64,000 nt of DNA from contig NZ_JBIIAW010000001.1 of the NCBI RefSeq assembly GCF_044239695.1, forward strand, positions 15,976 through 79,975. The letters run 5' to 3'. Of the stretch, positions 24,926 to 32,663 are shown piece by piece. A program made the translations under genes and the position numbers. The notes under the pieces are model-generated. The model was not told the DNA's origin and did no database searches. It saw only the letters and a program-made list of their open reading frames with translations. Within the stretch, counting starts at the first letter, position 1; every line of letters starts with the position of its first letter. This DNA comes from Pseudolysinimonas_A sp044239695 (GTDB lineage Bacteria > Actinomycetota > Actinomycetes > Actinomycetales > Microbacteriaceae).

Positions 24926-25339
24926 TCAGGCGGGCTGCTTCTCGCCGAGACGGATCATGTTGCCGGCGGGGTCGCGGAACGCGCAGTCCCGCACGCCCCA
25001 GCCCTGATCCATCGGCTCCTGCAGCACCTCGCCGAGACCCGACGACTGCGCCTTCTCGAAGGCGGCGTCGAGATCGTCGGTATCGAACACGATCGGGCCG
25101 AACGCGCCCAGGCTCACAAGTGCGGCGATCTGGTCGCCCTCCTGCTGAGAGCGTCCGGCATGCGGCTGGCTGATCACGATCTGCCCGACGGTGGAGCCCG
25201 GGGTCGCGAGGGTGACCCAGCGGAACTCGCCGTAGGGGACGTCGTTCACGACCTCGAGGCCGAGCGCGTCGCGGTAGAAGGCGACGGCGGCGTCGACGTC
25301 GGGGGCGAGAACCGGGAAATGCGAGATGGTGATCGTCAT
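24926..25339 (-). CDS. VOC family protein (glyoxalase/bleomycin-resistance fold)
   Basis: A 137-residue single-subunit VOC protein: ISHFPVLAPDVDAAVAFYRDALGLEV at the start and DCAFRDPAGNMIRL near the C-terminus, the two beta-alpha-beta-beta-beta halves. It lacks a clear glyoxalase I metal quartet, so ligand and reaction are unknown. It lies 13 bp downstream of an AraC-type regulator gene on the same strand, a frequent actinobacterial pairing, but it has its own leaderless promoter (TAGCTT 6 nt before ATG). Confidence 0.82.
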   Translation of the reverse strand: MTITISHFPVLAPDVDAAVAFYRDALGLEVVNDVPYGEFRWVTLATPGSTVGQIVISQPHAGRSQQEGDQIAALVSLGAFGPIVFDTDDLDAAFEKAQSSGLGEVLQEPMDQGWGVRDCAFRDPAGNMIRLGEKQPA

Positions 25340-25345
25340 GGGTCG

Positions 25346-25351
25346 AAGCTA
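25346..25351 (-). promoter_or_regulatory. -10 box TAGCTT of the VOC gene
   Basis: TAGCTT on the minus strand ends 6 nt before the ATG at 25339, giving a predicted leaderless start. It overlaps the stop codon region of the AraC gene. Confidence 0.45.
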
Positions 25352-25352
25352 C

Positions 25353-25787
25353 TCAGGGCGCGACATCCGCCGCTTCTCGGATCCTGCTGAGTCTGCTCGG
25401 CCGTGAGATCACCATGGCGGTCTTCGGCGGGAGCGCCTTCCATCCCGCGTGGTCGAGCGCGCGGTAGGCGGAGGGCGACATCCCGACGATCTCGGTGAAC
25501 CGCGAGCTGAACGAGCCGAGCGAGGTGGCCCCGACGGCGAGGCAGACCTCGGTCACCGACAGGCCCCCTCGGCGCAGAAGCTCCTGGGCACGCTCGATGC
25601 GTCGCGTCATCAGATACGAGTAGGGCGATTCGCCGTAGGCCGCGCGGAAGCGGCGGGCGAAGTGAGACGGCGACATGAGCGCGCGCCGCGCCATCTCGGG
25701 GACGTCGAGCGGCCGGGCGTAGTCGCGATCGATGAGGTCGCGGGCGCGACGCAGATGCGCGAGGTCGGCGAGCTCCTCTGGCGTCAT
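25353..25787 (-). CDS. AraC-family helix-turn-helix regulator (DNA-binding domain only)
   Basis: A 144-residue protein made almost entirely of the AraC/XylS double helix-turn-helix: MARRALMSPSHFARRFRAAYGESPYSYL is the first and LSVTEVCLAVGATSLGSFSSRFTEIVGMSPSAYR the second. There is no effector domain, so it resembles stand-alone SoxS/MarA-like regulators that sit beside a VOC gene. The ATG at 25787 is fixed by TACGCT (25800-25795) 7 nt upstream; the longer in-frame reading is Arg-rich and antisense-like to the membrane gene. Confidence 0.85.
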   Translation of the reverse strand: MTPEELADLAHLRRARDLIDRDYARPLDVPEMARRALMSPSHFARRFRAAYGESPYSYLMTRRIERAQELLRRGGLSVTEVCLAVGATSLGSFSSRFTEIVGMSPSAYRALDHAGWKALPPKTAMVISRPSRLSRIREAADVAP

Positions 25788-25794
25788 GCGTGGA

Positions 25795-25800
25795 AGCGTA
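25795..25800 (-). promoter_or_regulatory. -10 box TACGCT of the AraC gene
   Basis: TACGCT on the minus strand, 7 nt before the ATG at 25787; predicted leaderless. Confidence 0.45.
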
Positions 25801-25801
25801 G

Positions 25802-26440
25802 CTATCCGGCGGAGCCGACGGCGGTGAACGCCAGCACCGACAGCCACGCGCCGAGGCCGGCCGAGACGAGCCAGAGTCCCAGCGAGATGACCCCGTCGAC
25901 AGGCGTCGGCACCGTCTCCTCGTCGGGCGCCGCCGGGGTGAGCCCGAAGACGCGGCGGGGCGTGCCGTCGTACGCGAAACGCTGCCCGGCGACGTTCACC
26001 GAGCCGACGAGCGTCGCGACGAGGGCTTTGCTGCTGACGATGAACCACACCGGCACCACCCCCATGACGATGAACATGACCCCGACGAGGATGTTGCCGA
26101 TGACCCCGACGCCGGTGACGGCACCGAGGATGAACTGAGCGCCGAGCCCGACGAAGAGGATCGGCCAGGCCCAGGCCAGGAGCGAGAGGCCGAACCCGCG
26201 GGCGATCACCACCGAGATGCCGGCGGCCGCCAGCATCCCGAAGATTCCGACCGGGGCGAAGACGACGACAGCCTCGGGGCACTCGGTCTCGATGACGTAC
26301 GGGCCGCCCGACGCGCAGTACCCGCCGAGACCGATGACGACCCCCGCCGTCTGGTACAGCCCGCCGAAGAAGAAGGCGAACGCGAACCAGGAGACGAACG
26401 AGCCGACGACGCGCCACGCGGGGGCGTTGAACCGGGACAT
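25802..26440 (-). CDS. Integral membrane protein, unknown function
   Basis: A 212-residue protein with five or six hydrophobic helices: about residues 10-36, 56-80, 83-115, 117-140 and 180-205. A short loop between the first two helices has two Cys residues (GGYCASGGPYVIETECPEA) likely to be outside and possibly disulfide-linked. No family recognised. The start at 26440 (MSRFNAP) is preferred over the GTG six bases earlier, because TACGGT at 26452-26447 lies exactly 6 nt before this ATG. Confidence 0.7.
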   Translation of the reverse strand: MSRFNAPAWRVVGSFVSWFAFAFFFGGLYQTAGVVIGLGGYCASGGPYVIETECPEAVVVFAPVGIFGMLAAAGISVVIARGFGLSLLAWAWPILFVGLGAQFILGAVTGVGVIGNILVGVMFIVMGVVPVWFIVSSKALVATLVGSVNVAGQRFAYDGTPRRVFGLTPAAPDEETVPTPVDGVISLGLWLVSAGLGAWLSVLAFTAVGSAG

Positions 26441-26446
26441 GGCCAC

Positions 26447-26452
26447 ACCGTA
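26447..26452 (-). promoter_or_regulatory. -10 box TACGGT of the membrane protein gene
   Basis: TACGGT on the minus strand, 6 nt before the ATG at 26440; this decides the start codon. Confidence 0.45.
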
Positions 26453-26472
26453 GCGGCTGGAAGGATGGGACG

Positions 26473-27099
26473 GTGAGCGCCACCCGTCCCGATCGTCGCC
26501 CCCTCGACGGCCGCTTCATCCGCCTCGAACCCTTCACCGTCGAGCACCTCCCCGGCCTCTGGACGGCGCTCGGGCGCCCCGAGGTGTTCGCCGGCGGGTA
26601 CGGCGGCGGGCCGGCGGGTCTGCCGGCCGACGAGGCCGCCTTCGCCGAGTGGGCGCCGCGCTACTTCCCGCACGAGCAAGGCGTCACCTACGTCGCGCGT
26701 CTCGCGGCCGGTCCCGACGCCGGAACGATCGTCGGGGCGTCGAGTCTCGCCGACCTCGACCTCGAGAACGAGAGTGCGCACATCGGGTGGACCGCCTGGG
26801 ATCCGCGCGTGTGGGCGGGGCCGGTCAATCCCGAAGCGAAGCTGCTGATGCTCGGCAGGGCCTTCGACCACGGGTTCGGGCGGGTGAAGCTGCAGGCCGA
26901 CGACCGCAACGAGCGGTCCCGAGCGGCGATCACGAAGCTCGGCGCGACGTTCGAGGGCGTGCAGCGCCGCGACCGCCGCCGCGCGGACGGCACCTGGCGC
27001 GGGTCGGCGGTCTACTCGATCCTCATCGACGAGTGGCCGGCCGTGCGCGCGGGACTTGAGGCGCGGCTGGCGAACGCCGTGCCTCCCGTGCTTGCGTAG
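26473..27099 (+). CDS. GNAT family N-acetyltransferase (RimJ/RimL-like)
   Basis: A 208-residue acetyltransferase of the Acetyltransf_3 group. It starts RPLDGRFIRLEPFTVEHLPGLW, has SAHIGWTAWDPRVWAGPVN in the middle and FGRVKLQADDRNERSRAAITKLGATFEG, the segment where acetyl-CoA binds and the Asn-x-x-S-x-x-x-x-x-x-LG pattern of RimL-type enzymes appears. Such enzymes acetylate protein N-termini, ribosomal proteins or small amines; the target is unknown. GTG start with AAGGA about 7 nt upstream. Confidence 0.83.
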   Translation: MSATRPDRRPLDGRFIRLEPFTVEHLPGLWTALGRPEVFAGGYGGGPAGLPADEAAFAEWAPRYFPHEQGVTYVARLAAGPDAGTIVGASSLADLDLENESAHIGWTAWDPRVWAGPVNPEAKLLMLGRAFDHGFGRVKLQADDRNERSRAAITKLGATFEGVQRRDRRRADGTWRGSAVYSILIDEWPAVRAGLEARLANAVPPVLA

Positions 27100-27102
27100 G
27101 AT
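27097..27102 (+). promoter_or_regulatory. -10 box TAGGAT of the chorismate mutase gene
   Basis: TAGGAT overlaps the GNAT stop codon and ends 7 nt before the ATG at 27110; predicted leaderless. Confidence 0.5.
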
Positions 27103-27109
27103 TTCGGGC

Positions 27110-27430
27110 ATGGCCGAGATGGACGACGAGACGCGCGCGGAACTCGCCGAGCTGCGCCAGAGCATCGACAACATCGACGCCGCGCTCACCCACCTGCTCG
27201 CGGAGCGGTTCAAGGCGACGCAGCGCGTGGGGCGCCTCAAGGCGAAGCGCGGCCTCCCGCCGTCGGACCCGGAGCGCGAGCGCGTGCAGACCGCGCGGCT
27301 GAAGGCCCTCGCTCTCGAGGCCCAGCTCGACCCCGCGTTCGCCGAGAAGTGGTTCAACTTCGTCGTGGCCGAGGTCATCCATCACCACGAGCAGATCGCG
27401 AGCACCGGCACGATCTCGACGACGCCGTGA
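27110..27430 (+). CDS. Chorismate mutase (AroQ type, monofunctional)
   Basis: A 106-residue all-helical AroQ-class chorismate mutase. LAELRQSIDNIDAALTHLLAERFKATQRVGRLKA holds the N-terminal Arg and the RxxxxxxVxxxK pattern. Later ERERVQTARLKALA and the C-terminal helix ending EVIHHHEQIAS complete the three-helix fold. It converts chorismate to prephenate for Phe and Tyr synthesis. The start is supported by TAGGAT 7 nt upstream; a longer frame beginning at 27056 is just the tail of the GNAT gene in another frame. It overlaps the next gene by GTGA. Confidence 0.88.
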   Translation: MAEMDDETRAELAELRQSIDNIDAALTHLLAERFKATQRVGRLKAKRGLPPSDPERERVQTARLKALALEAQLDPAFAEKWFNFVVAEVIHHHEQIASTGTISTTP

Positions 27431-28371
27431 GCGGCGCGATCGCGACCTGGGATCCCCGGCAGCTGCCCTCGCAGGCCGGCCGCACGATCGTCGTCACCGG
27501 GGGCAGCACCGGCATCGGCTACTGGGCCTGCGAGCAGCTCGCCGCGACCGGAGCCCGGCTGGTGATCGCGGCCCGCTACGCCCCGAAGGCGCAGGAGGCG
27601 ATCGCCTCCATCCGCTCCCGGGTGCCGGGCGCCGAGGTGCTGCACGTGCCGTTCGACCTCACGTCGCTCGACTCCGTGCGGCAGACGGCGGCCGACATCC
27701 AGGGTCTCGGTGGCGTCGACGTGCTGGTCAACAACGCGGGACTGGTCGTCGCCTCCGCGCGCCGCAAGACGACGAAGGACGGGCTCGAACTCGAGGTCGG
27801 CGGCAACTTCGTCGGGCACTTCGCGCTCACCGCGCTGCTGTTCCCGGTGCTGCGGGACCGCGTCGTCGGCCTCGGGTCGCTCTCCACGATGATGACGAAG
27901 CTGGATGCCGACGACCTGATGTCGGAACGGACGTACCGGCCGTTCCGGGCGTACGCGTTCTCCAAGCACGCCGTGCACGGTTTCGCGTTCGAACTCGACC
28001 GGCGCCTGCGGGCCGCCGGGGATGCCCGAAAGTCGCTGCTCGCGCATCCGGGGTACGCGGTCAACGAACTCTCCGAGAAGCGCCCGGGTGTCATCACCAA
28101 CTCGAAGGGCTGGCAGCGTCTCGGCGGCTACCTGTCGGCGCCGGTCGCCCAGGGCAAGGACCACGGGGCGTGGCCCGTCGTGCGGGCTGCCATCGATCCG
28201 GCGGCGGACTCGGGCGAGTTCTACGGCCCCGGGCAGATGCTCGGGATGCGGGGCACCCCCGTCGTGCAGGCGCCCGTCACGTCGTCGTCGTCGCCGGAGT
28301 TCGGCGCGAAGCTGTGGACGCTCGCCGAAGAGTGGTCGGGCGTCGAGTTCCCTGTCCCCACCGCGGGTTGA
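27427..28371 (+). CDS. SDR family oxidoreductase (retinol dehydrogenase-like)
   Basis: A 314-residue SDR starting at a GTG that overlaps the chorismate mutase stop. It shows TIVVTGGSTGIGYWACEQLA (cofactor loop), LVIAARYAPKAQEA (Arg after the second strand, suggesting NADP), VDVLVNNAGLVVA (NNAG motif), Ser in LGSLSTMM and YAFSK as the YxxxK pair. The C-terminus is extended relative to classical SDRs, as in retinol-dehydrogenase or protochlorophyllide-reductase-like members. Substrate unknown. Its TGA stop lies inside the left arm of a large inverted repeat. Confidence 0.82.
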   Translation: MSGAIATWDPRQLPSQAGRTIVVTGGSTGIGYWACEQLAATGARLVIAARYAPKAQEAIASIRSRVPGAEVLHVPFDLTSLDSVRQTAADIQGLGGVDVLVNNAGLVVASARRKTTKDGLELEVGGNFVGHFALTALLFPVLRDRVVGLGSLSTMMTKLDADDLMSERTYRPFRAYAFSKHAVHGFAFELDRRLRAAGDARKSLLAHPGYAVNELSEKRPGVITNSKGWQRLGGYLSAPVAQGKDHGAWPVVRAAIDPAADSGEFYGPGQMLGMRGTPVVQAPVTSSSSPEFGAKLWTLAEEWSGVEFPVPTAG

Positions 28372-28465
28372 GTGCCGGACGCACTGCGTCCGGTGTATCG
28401 AAACCACACCCGCGGGCTACTCGGCGACGGTTTCGATACACCGCGCTGCGCGCGGCACTCAACCC
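28365..28465. repeat. 101-bp inverted repeat between convergent SDR and purL
   Basis: GGGTTGAGTGCCG at 28365-28377 pairs with CGGCACTCAACCC at 28453-28465. CGGTGTATCGAAACC at 28391-28405 pairs with GGTTTCGATACACCG at 28429-28443. Between the two arm blocks on each side are shorter GC-rich palindromic bits (GGACGCACTGCGTCC at 28376-28390; GCGCTGCGCGC at 28442-28452). The whole can fold into one long hairpin or cruciform. It contains the SDR stop codon and ends 11 bp before the purL stop. It has no coding capacity. It could act as a two-way terminator, and the sequence looks like a dispersed small repeat rather than a simple terminator. Confidence 0.8.
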
Positions 28466-28475
28466 ACGGTGAAGG

Positions 28476-30761
28476 TCAGTAGCCGACGACGGGGCCGAAG
28501 TGGTCGGCGAGGGTCGACCGTGAGGACGACTGGAGTTCGTCGAGCGGGATCGTGAAGTGGTCCTGCAGTTCGAGCGCGCCACCGGTGTCGGTGACGCCGA
28601 TGCGCAACACCGGGTAGCCGCGACCCTCGCAGAGGCGCATGAACTTGACGTCCTCCTCACGCGGCACCGCGACGAGCACGCGGCCGGTCGACTCCGAGAA
28701 CAGTGCCGTCGCGAGGTCGACCCCGTCGCGCTCCCGGAGTTCGTCGAGGAACACCCGGGCGCCGACGCCGAAGCGCAGCACGGCGTCGGTCAGCGCCGTC
28801 GCGAGACCGCCGTCGGCCAGGTCGTGCGCCGCGTTGAGCAGGCCCTCGTGCGCGGCGGCGGCCAGCAGCGAGCCCAGTTCCCGCTCGCGGGTCAGGTCGA
28901 CGGTCGGCGGGCGCCCGCCGAGGTGGCCGTGCACGACTCCGGCCCAGGCGGAGCCGTCCAGCTCGAGCGCGGTCGTGCCGAGCAGGTAGAGGTTGTCGCC
29001 GGCGTCCTGCCAGCCCGACGGCACGCGGCGGGCGACGTCGTCGATGACGCCGAGCACGGCGACCACAGGCGTCGGGTGGATCGGCACGTCGCCCGTCTGG
29101 TTGTAGAACGAGACGTTGCCGCCGGTGACCGGGATGCCGATTTCGAGGCAGCCGTCGGCGAGACCGGTGACCGCGCGCTCGAACTGCCACATCACCTCGG
29201 GGTTCTCGGGGCTGCCGAAGTTCAGACAGTCCGAGACCGCGACCGGGGTCGCTCCGGTGACGGCGACGTTGCGGTACGCCTCGGCGAGGGCGAGCTGCGC
29301 GCCCTGGTACGGGTCGAGGTAGCAGTAGCGGCCGTTGGCATCCGTCGCGACGGCGAAGCCGAGGCCGCTCGTCTCGTCGACCCGCACCATGCCCCCGTCG
29401 TCGGGGTAGGAGAGCGCGGTGTTGCCGAGCACGTACTTGTCGTACTGGTTGGTGATCCAGCTCTTGTCGGCGAGGTTGGCACTTCCCACCAGGCGAAGCA
29501 GGTCGGCCCGGAGCGCATCGCCCGAGGCGGGGCGGGGGAGCATGGATGCCGTGTCCGCGTTGAGCGCGTCGATCCAGGTCGGCCGCACGATCGGCCGCTC
29601 GTAGACGGGGCCGTCGACGGCGACGGTGCGGGGGTCGACATCCACGATCGTCTCGCCGCGCCAGGTGATGGTGAGGCGTCCGGAGTCGTTGACCTCGCCG
29701 AGCACGCTCGTCTCGACATCCCACTTGGCGGTCACGGCGAGGAAGCCCGCGAGCTTCTCCGGCGTGACGATCGCCATCATGCGCTCCTGGCTCTCCGACA
29801 TGAGGATCTCCTCGGCGGTGAGCGTCGAATCGCGCAGGAGCACGGCATCCAGCTCGATCGCCATGCCGCCGTCGCCGTTGCTGGCGAGCTCGGAGGTGGC
29901 GCACGAGATGCCGGCGGCGCCCAGATCCTGGATGCCTTCGACGAGGTCGCCCGCGAACAGTTCGAGGCAGCACTCGATGAGCACCTTCTCGGCGAACGGG
30001 TCGCCGACCTGCACGGCAGGGCGCTTCGTGGGGCCGCCCTCGGCGAACGTGTCGGAGGCGAGGATGGAGGCGCCGCCGATGCCGTCGCCGCCGGTGCGGG
30101 CACCGAACAGCACGACCTTGTTGCCCGCACCGCGAGCGTTGGCGAGGTGCAGGTCCTCGTGGCGGAGCACCCCGACCGCGAGGGCGTTGACGAGGGGGTT
30201 CGCCTGGTACACCGGGTCGAACCAGGTCTCGCCGCCGATGTTCGGCAGGCCGAGGCAGTTGGCGTAGAACGAGATGCCGCTGACGACGCCGGGCACGACG
30301 CGGGCGGTGTCGCGATGGTCGATCGCGCCGAAGCGGAGGGCGTCCATGACCGCAACCGGGCGCGCGCCCATCGAGATGATGTCGCGCACGATCCCACCGA
30401 CGCCGGTCGCCGCACCCTGGAAGGGCTCGATGTACGACGGGTGGTTGTGGGACTCGATCTTGAAAGTGACGGCCCAGCCCTCGCCGATGTCGACGACGCC
30501 GGCGTTCTCGCCCATGCCGACCATGAGGTTCTTCGTCATCTCGTCGGAGACCTTCGCCCCGAACTGGCGCAGGTGCACCTTGCTCGACTTGTAGGAGCAG
30601 TGCTCGCTCCACATCACGGAGTACATGGCGAGCTCGCCCGACGTGGGGCGGCGGCCGAGGATGTCGCGGATCCGCTGGTACTCGTCGGCTTTGAGTCCGA
30701 GAGCGGCGTAGGGCTGCTCGCGCTCGGGAGTGGTGGCGGCGTTCTCAACCGAGTCGATCAT
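28476..30761 (-). CDS. purL: Phosphoribosylformylglycinamidine synthase subunit PurL
   Basis: The 761-residue small-type PurL, the catalytic synthetase subunit that works with PurQ and PurS (both encoded at 37.9-38.9 kb). Signatures: MWSEHCSYKSSK near residue 55, FKIESHNHPSYIEPFQGAATGVGG near 100, GGETWFDP, and GVSDCLNFG-like AVSDCLNFGSPENP near 530. It converts FGAR to FGAM with ATP and ammonia from PurQ. ATG at 30761 (MIDSVENAAT) is chosen because TAAGCT lies 8 nt upstream; a frame opening 42 bases earlier has no such support. Confidence 0.97.
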   Translation of the reverse strand: MIDSVENAATTPEREQPYAALGLKADEYQRIRDILGRRPTSGELAMYSVMWSEHCSYKSSKVHLRQFGAKVSDEMTKNLMVGMGENAGVVDIGEGWAVTFKIESHNHPSYIEPFQGAATGVGGIVRDIISMGARPVAVMDALRFGAIDHRDTARVVPGVVSGISFYANCLGLPNIGGETWFDPVYQANPLVNALAVGVLRHEDLHLANARGAGNKVVLFGARTGGDGIGGASILASDTFAEGGPTKRPAVQVGDPFAEKVLIECCLELFAGDLVEGIQDLGAAGISCATSELASNGDGGMAIELDAVLLRDSTLTAEEILMSESQERMMAIVTPEKLAGFLAVTAKWDVETSVLGEVNDSGRLTITWRGETIVDVDPRTVAVDGPVYERPIVRPTWIDALNADTASMLPRPASGDALRADLLRLVGSANLADKSWITNQYDKYVLGNTALSYPDDGGMVRVDETSGLGFAVATDANGRYCYLDPYQGAQLALAEAYRNVAVTGATPVAVSDCLNFGSPENPEVMWQFERAVTGLADGCLEIGIPVTGGNVSFYNQTGDVPIHPTPVVAVLGVIDDVARRVPSGWQDAGDNLYLLGTTALELDGSAWAGVVHGHLGGRPPTVDLTRERELGSLLAAAAHEGLLNAAHDLADGGLATALTDAVLRFGVGARVFLDELRERDGVDLATALFSESTGRVLVAVPREEDVKFMRLCEGRGYPVLRIGVTDTGGALELQDHFTIPLDELQSSSRSTLADHFGPVVGY

Positions 30762-30805
30762 CGGGGATGAGCTTACCGGCGCGCGAAAGGCTGGCAGGAT
30801 CAAGC

Positions 30806-31204
30806 GTGCTCACCCTCGCCGCCGCCATCGTCGCGCTCGTCCTCTTCGCCGGGCTGGTCGTCTTCCAGCTCGCGCTCGCCGCAGGCGCCCCGTGGGGTCG
30901 AGCGGCGTACGGGGGTCAGGCGCCGGGCGTGCTGCCCCGGCAGTTCCGCCTCTCCAGCGTCGTGGCCGCCGTGGTGTGGTCGGGGGTCGCGCTCGTCGTC
31001 GCCCGGCACGGCGGCATCCCGGTGTGGGCGCCGCTGCCGGATTCCTGGTTGCCCGTCGCCGTCTGGGTGGTCGTGGGTCTGCTCGCGATCGCCGTCGTGC
31101 TCAACACGATCACGCGCAGCCGCATCGAGCGGGCGATCTGGCTGCCGACGACGATCGTGCTGCTCGCGGCGACCCTGACGGTCGCGCTGACGGCGGTCGT
31201 CTAA
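30806..31204 (+). CDS. Small membrane protein, unknown function
   Basis: A 132-residue protein with four predicted membrane helices: about residues 3-25 (LTLAAAIVALVLFAGLVVFQLAL), 48-66, 78-98 and 111-130. The loop PWGRAAYGGQAPGVLPRQFR is hydrophilic with a fixed-looking Gly/Pro pattern that I have seen in small actinobacterial membrane proteins, but I cannot name a family. GTG at 30806 with AGGA about 8 nt upstream is preferred; an ATG at 30767 would add 13 hydrophilic residues. Divergent from purL. Confidence 0.65.
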   Translation: MLTLAAAIVALVLFAGLVVFQLALAAGAPWGRAAYGGQAPGVLPRQFRLSSVVAAVVWSGVALVVARHGGIPVWAPLPDSWLPVAVWVVVGLLAIAVVLNTITRSRIERAIWLPTTIVLLAATLTVALTAVV

Positions 31205-31210
31205 GGGCGT

Positions 31211-32593
31211 TCAGCGCCAGATGCCCGCGAGCGCGCTCCGGGCATCCGCCGACATGCGAGCGAACCGCTCCCGCTCGACGGAGTCGAAGTCCCGCGCGGC
31301 GACGGTCGCGTCGAGACGGCTGAGCTGCTCCTCGACGGCGGAACGGTCGGCGTCGCGTCGGCAGGCATAGCCGACCTCGCGCAGGGCGCCGTACAGCCGT
31401 GCGGCGACATCCGGATCCGCCGCCCCGTAATGCCGCAGCTGGGCGATGCCGGTTTCCAGCAGTGCGGCGAACTCATGGCGCTGCACGAGCAGGCGGGTGA
31501 TGCCGTCGTCGTCGACGAGCACGGGCGCCTGCTCGGGGAGCCGCGCGAGGTCGCTCAGCACGGCCGCGACGTGTCCGAGTGCGTGCACCGCCGTGGTCGG
31601 ATCGTTGATGCCCGGCGACACGGCCCGCGTGGCGATGTCGAGCAACTGGCGCAGCCCGAAGCCGATGTCCTGCGTGGGGGTGCGTTCGTAGGCGATCCCG
31701 AACGCCAACGTGATCGCCCGAGCCAGGTCTCGCGCTTCGGCGTCCGCGACGCCGCCCCGCCGGAGTGGATCGCGGAACCACCAGAAGGCGAGCGGCGTGC
31801 CGGCCACGACGTTGGTGCCGACGGCACGCACCTCCTCGATCACGAGATCGTGCTCGACGGCGAGGTCGACGAGCCGCTCCCGGTCGGTGCCGGTGAGGAA
31901 GCCGGAGGCGGTCGCGTCGGCGGATCTCGCCGACTCCGGCCGCGGCGGGGGCTCCGCGCCGGCGTCGTCCTCCGGGGTCTCCCCGGTGCCACGGAGCAGA
32001 TCGATCGTCGCGCTCGTCTCGCGGTGCACGTCGCGCATCACCGTCTCGATGCGCAGCTGCCGGGCGAGGTGGGCGAGGAACAGCACCAGCATGATGACGC
32101 TCGCGACGGTCAGCAGGAACGCGAGGGTGATCGCGAACCGCGGCACGGCGGCGTCGCCCTCGTCGTCGGCGTCGCGCACCGTGCGCAGCACCGTGAGCGC
32201 GAAAGCGAAGGTCGCCAGGAAGACGGCGAGCGTGCGGTGCACGACACGATCGCGCGCGAAGAGCCGGAGAACCCGGGGCGAAGCCTGGCTGCTCGCGAGC
32301 TGCAGGGCGACCACGGTCAGCGAGAAGGTGAGGGTCGTCGCCGACACGAGGGACCCGGCGATCGCGGCGAGAACGGCGCGTGCCGCGTCGGGGCCGCCGG
32401 AGAACAGGAGCGCCGCGAACCAGCCGGGGATGCGGTCGTCGAGGGCTGCGTCAGCGATCGGGACCACGACGCCGAGTGCGACCGCGACCACGATCGCGGC
32501 GACCGGGGTCGGCCACAGTCGGGCGGCGAGGCTCTCCCGCAGCGAGGCGAACCGGAGCCGGTCGCCACGGGCACGCCGGTCGCTGTGAGCCAT
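31211..32593 (-). CDS. DUF2254 family membrane protein
   Basis: A 460-residue predicted membrane protein. Helices are at about residues 28-50, 62-85 (inside a hydrophobic SGGPDAARAVLAAIAGSLVSATTLTFSLTVVALQ stretch), 120-140 and 150-175, then a cytosolic C-terminal half. RTPTQDIGFGLRQLLDIATRAVSPGINDPTTA near residue 320 is the hallmark of DUF2254. Function unknown. The ATG is fixed by TAGCAT 6 nt upstream. Divergent from the mechanosensitive channel gene, so both may relate to envelope stress, which is only a guess. Confidence 0.85.
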   Translation of the reverse strand: MAHSDRRARGDRLRFASLRESLAARLWPTPVAAIVVAVALGVVVPIADAALDDRIPGWFAALLFSGGPDAARAVLAAIAGSLVSATTLTFSLTVVALQLASSQASPRVLRLFARDRVVHRTLAVFLATFAFALTVLRTVRDADDEGDAAVPRFAITLAFLLTVASVIMLVLFLAHLARQLRIETVMRDVHRETSATIDLLRGTGETPEDDAGAEPPPRPESARSADATASGFLTGTDRERLVDLAVEHDLVIEEVRAVGTNVVAGTPLAFWWFRDPLRRGGVADAEARDLARAITLAFGIAYERTPTQDIGFGLRQLLDIATRAVSPGINDPTTAVHALGHVAAVLSDLARLPEQAPVLVDDDGITRLLVQRHEFAALLETGIAQLRHYGAADPDVAARLYGALREVGYACRRDADRSAVEEQLSRLDATVAARDFDSVERERFARMSADARSALAGIWR

Positions 32594-32599
32594 CGGGCA

Positions 32600-32605
32600 A
32601 TGCTA
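32600..32605 (-). promoter_or_regulatory. -10 box TAGCAT of the DUF2254 gene
   Basis: TAGCAT on the minus strand, 6 nt before the ATG at 32593; predicted leaderless. Confidence 0.5.
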
Positions 32606-32663
32606 GCCGCGCGCTCTCAGCGGGCCCCGAGCTAGCGTGGTGAGGGAGCAGAGGGAGCCCGAC

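Noticed and set aside
28365..28465. The inverted repeat as the ends of an insertion sequence
   Set aside because: Only 101 bp in all, with no transposase and no target duplication visible; better described as a non-coding repeat.
28557..30770. A 737-codon open frame on the plus strand opposite purL
   Set aside because: Antisense shadow of purL, with repetitive acidic and basic composition.
32637..32663. Upstream GTG start for the MscS-like gene
   Set aside because: The nine extra codons contain the GAGGGAG ribosome site that serves the GTG at 32664.
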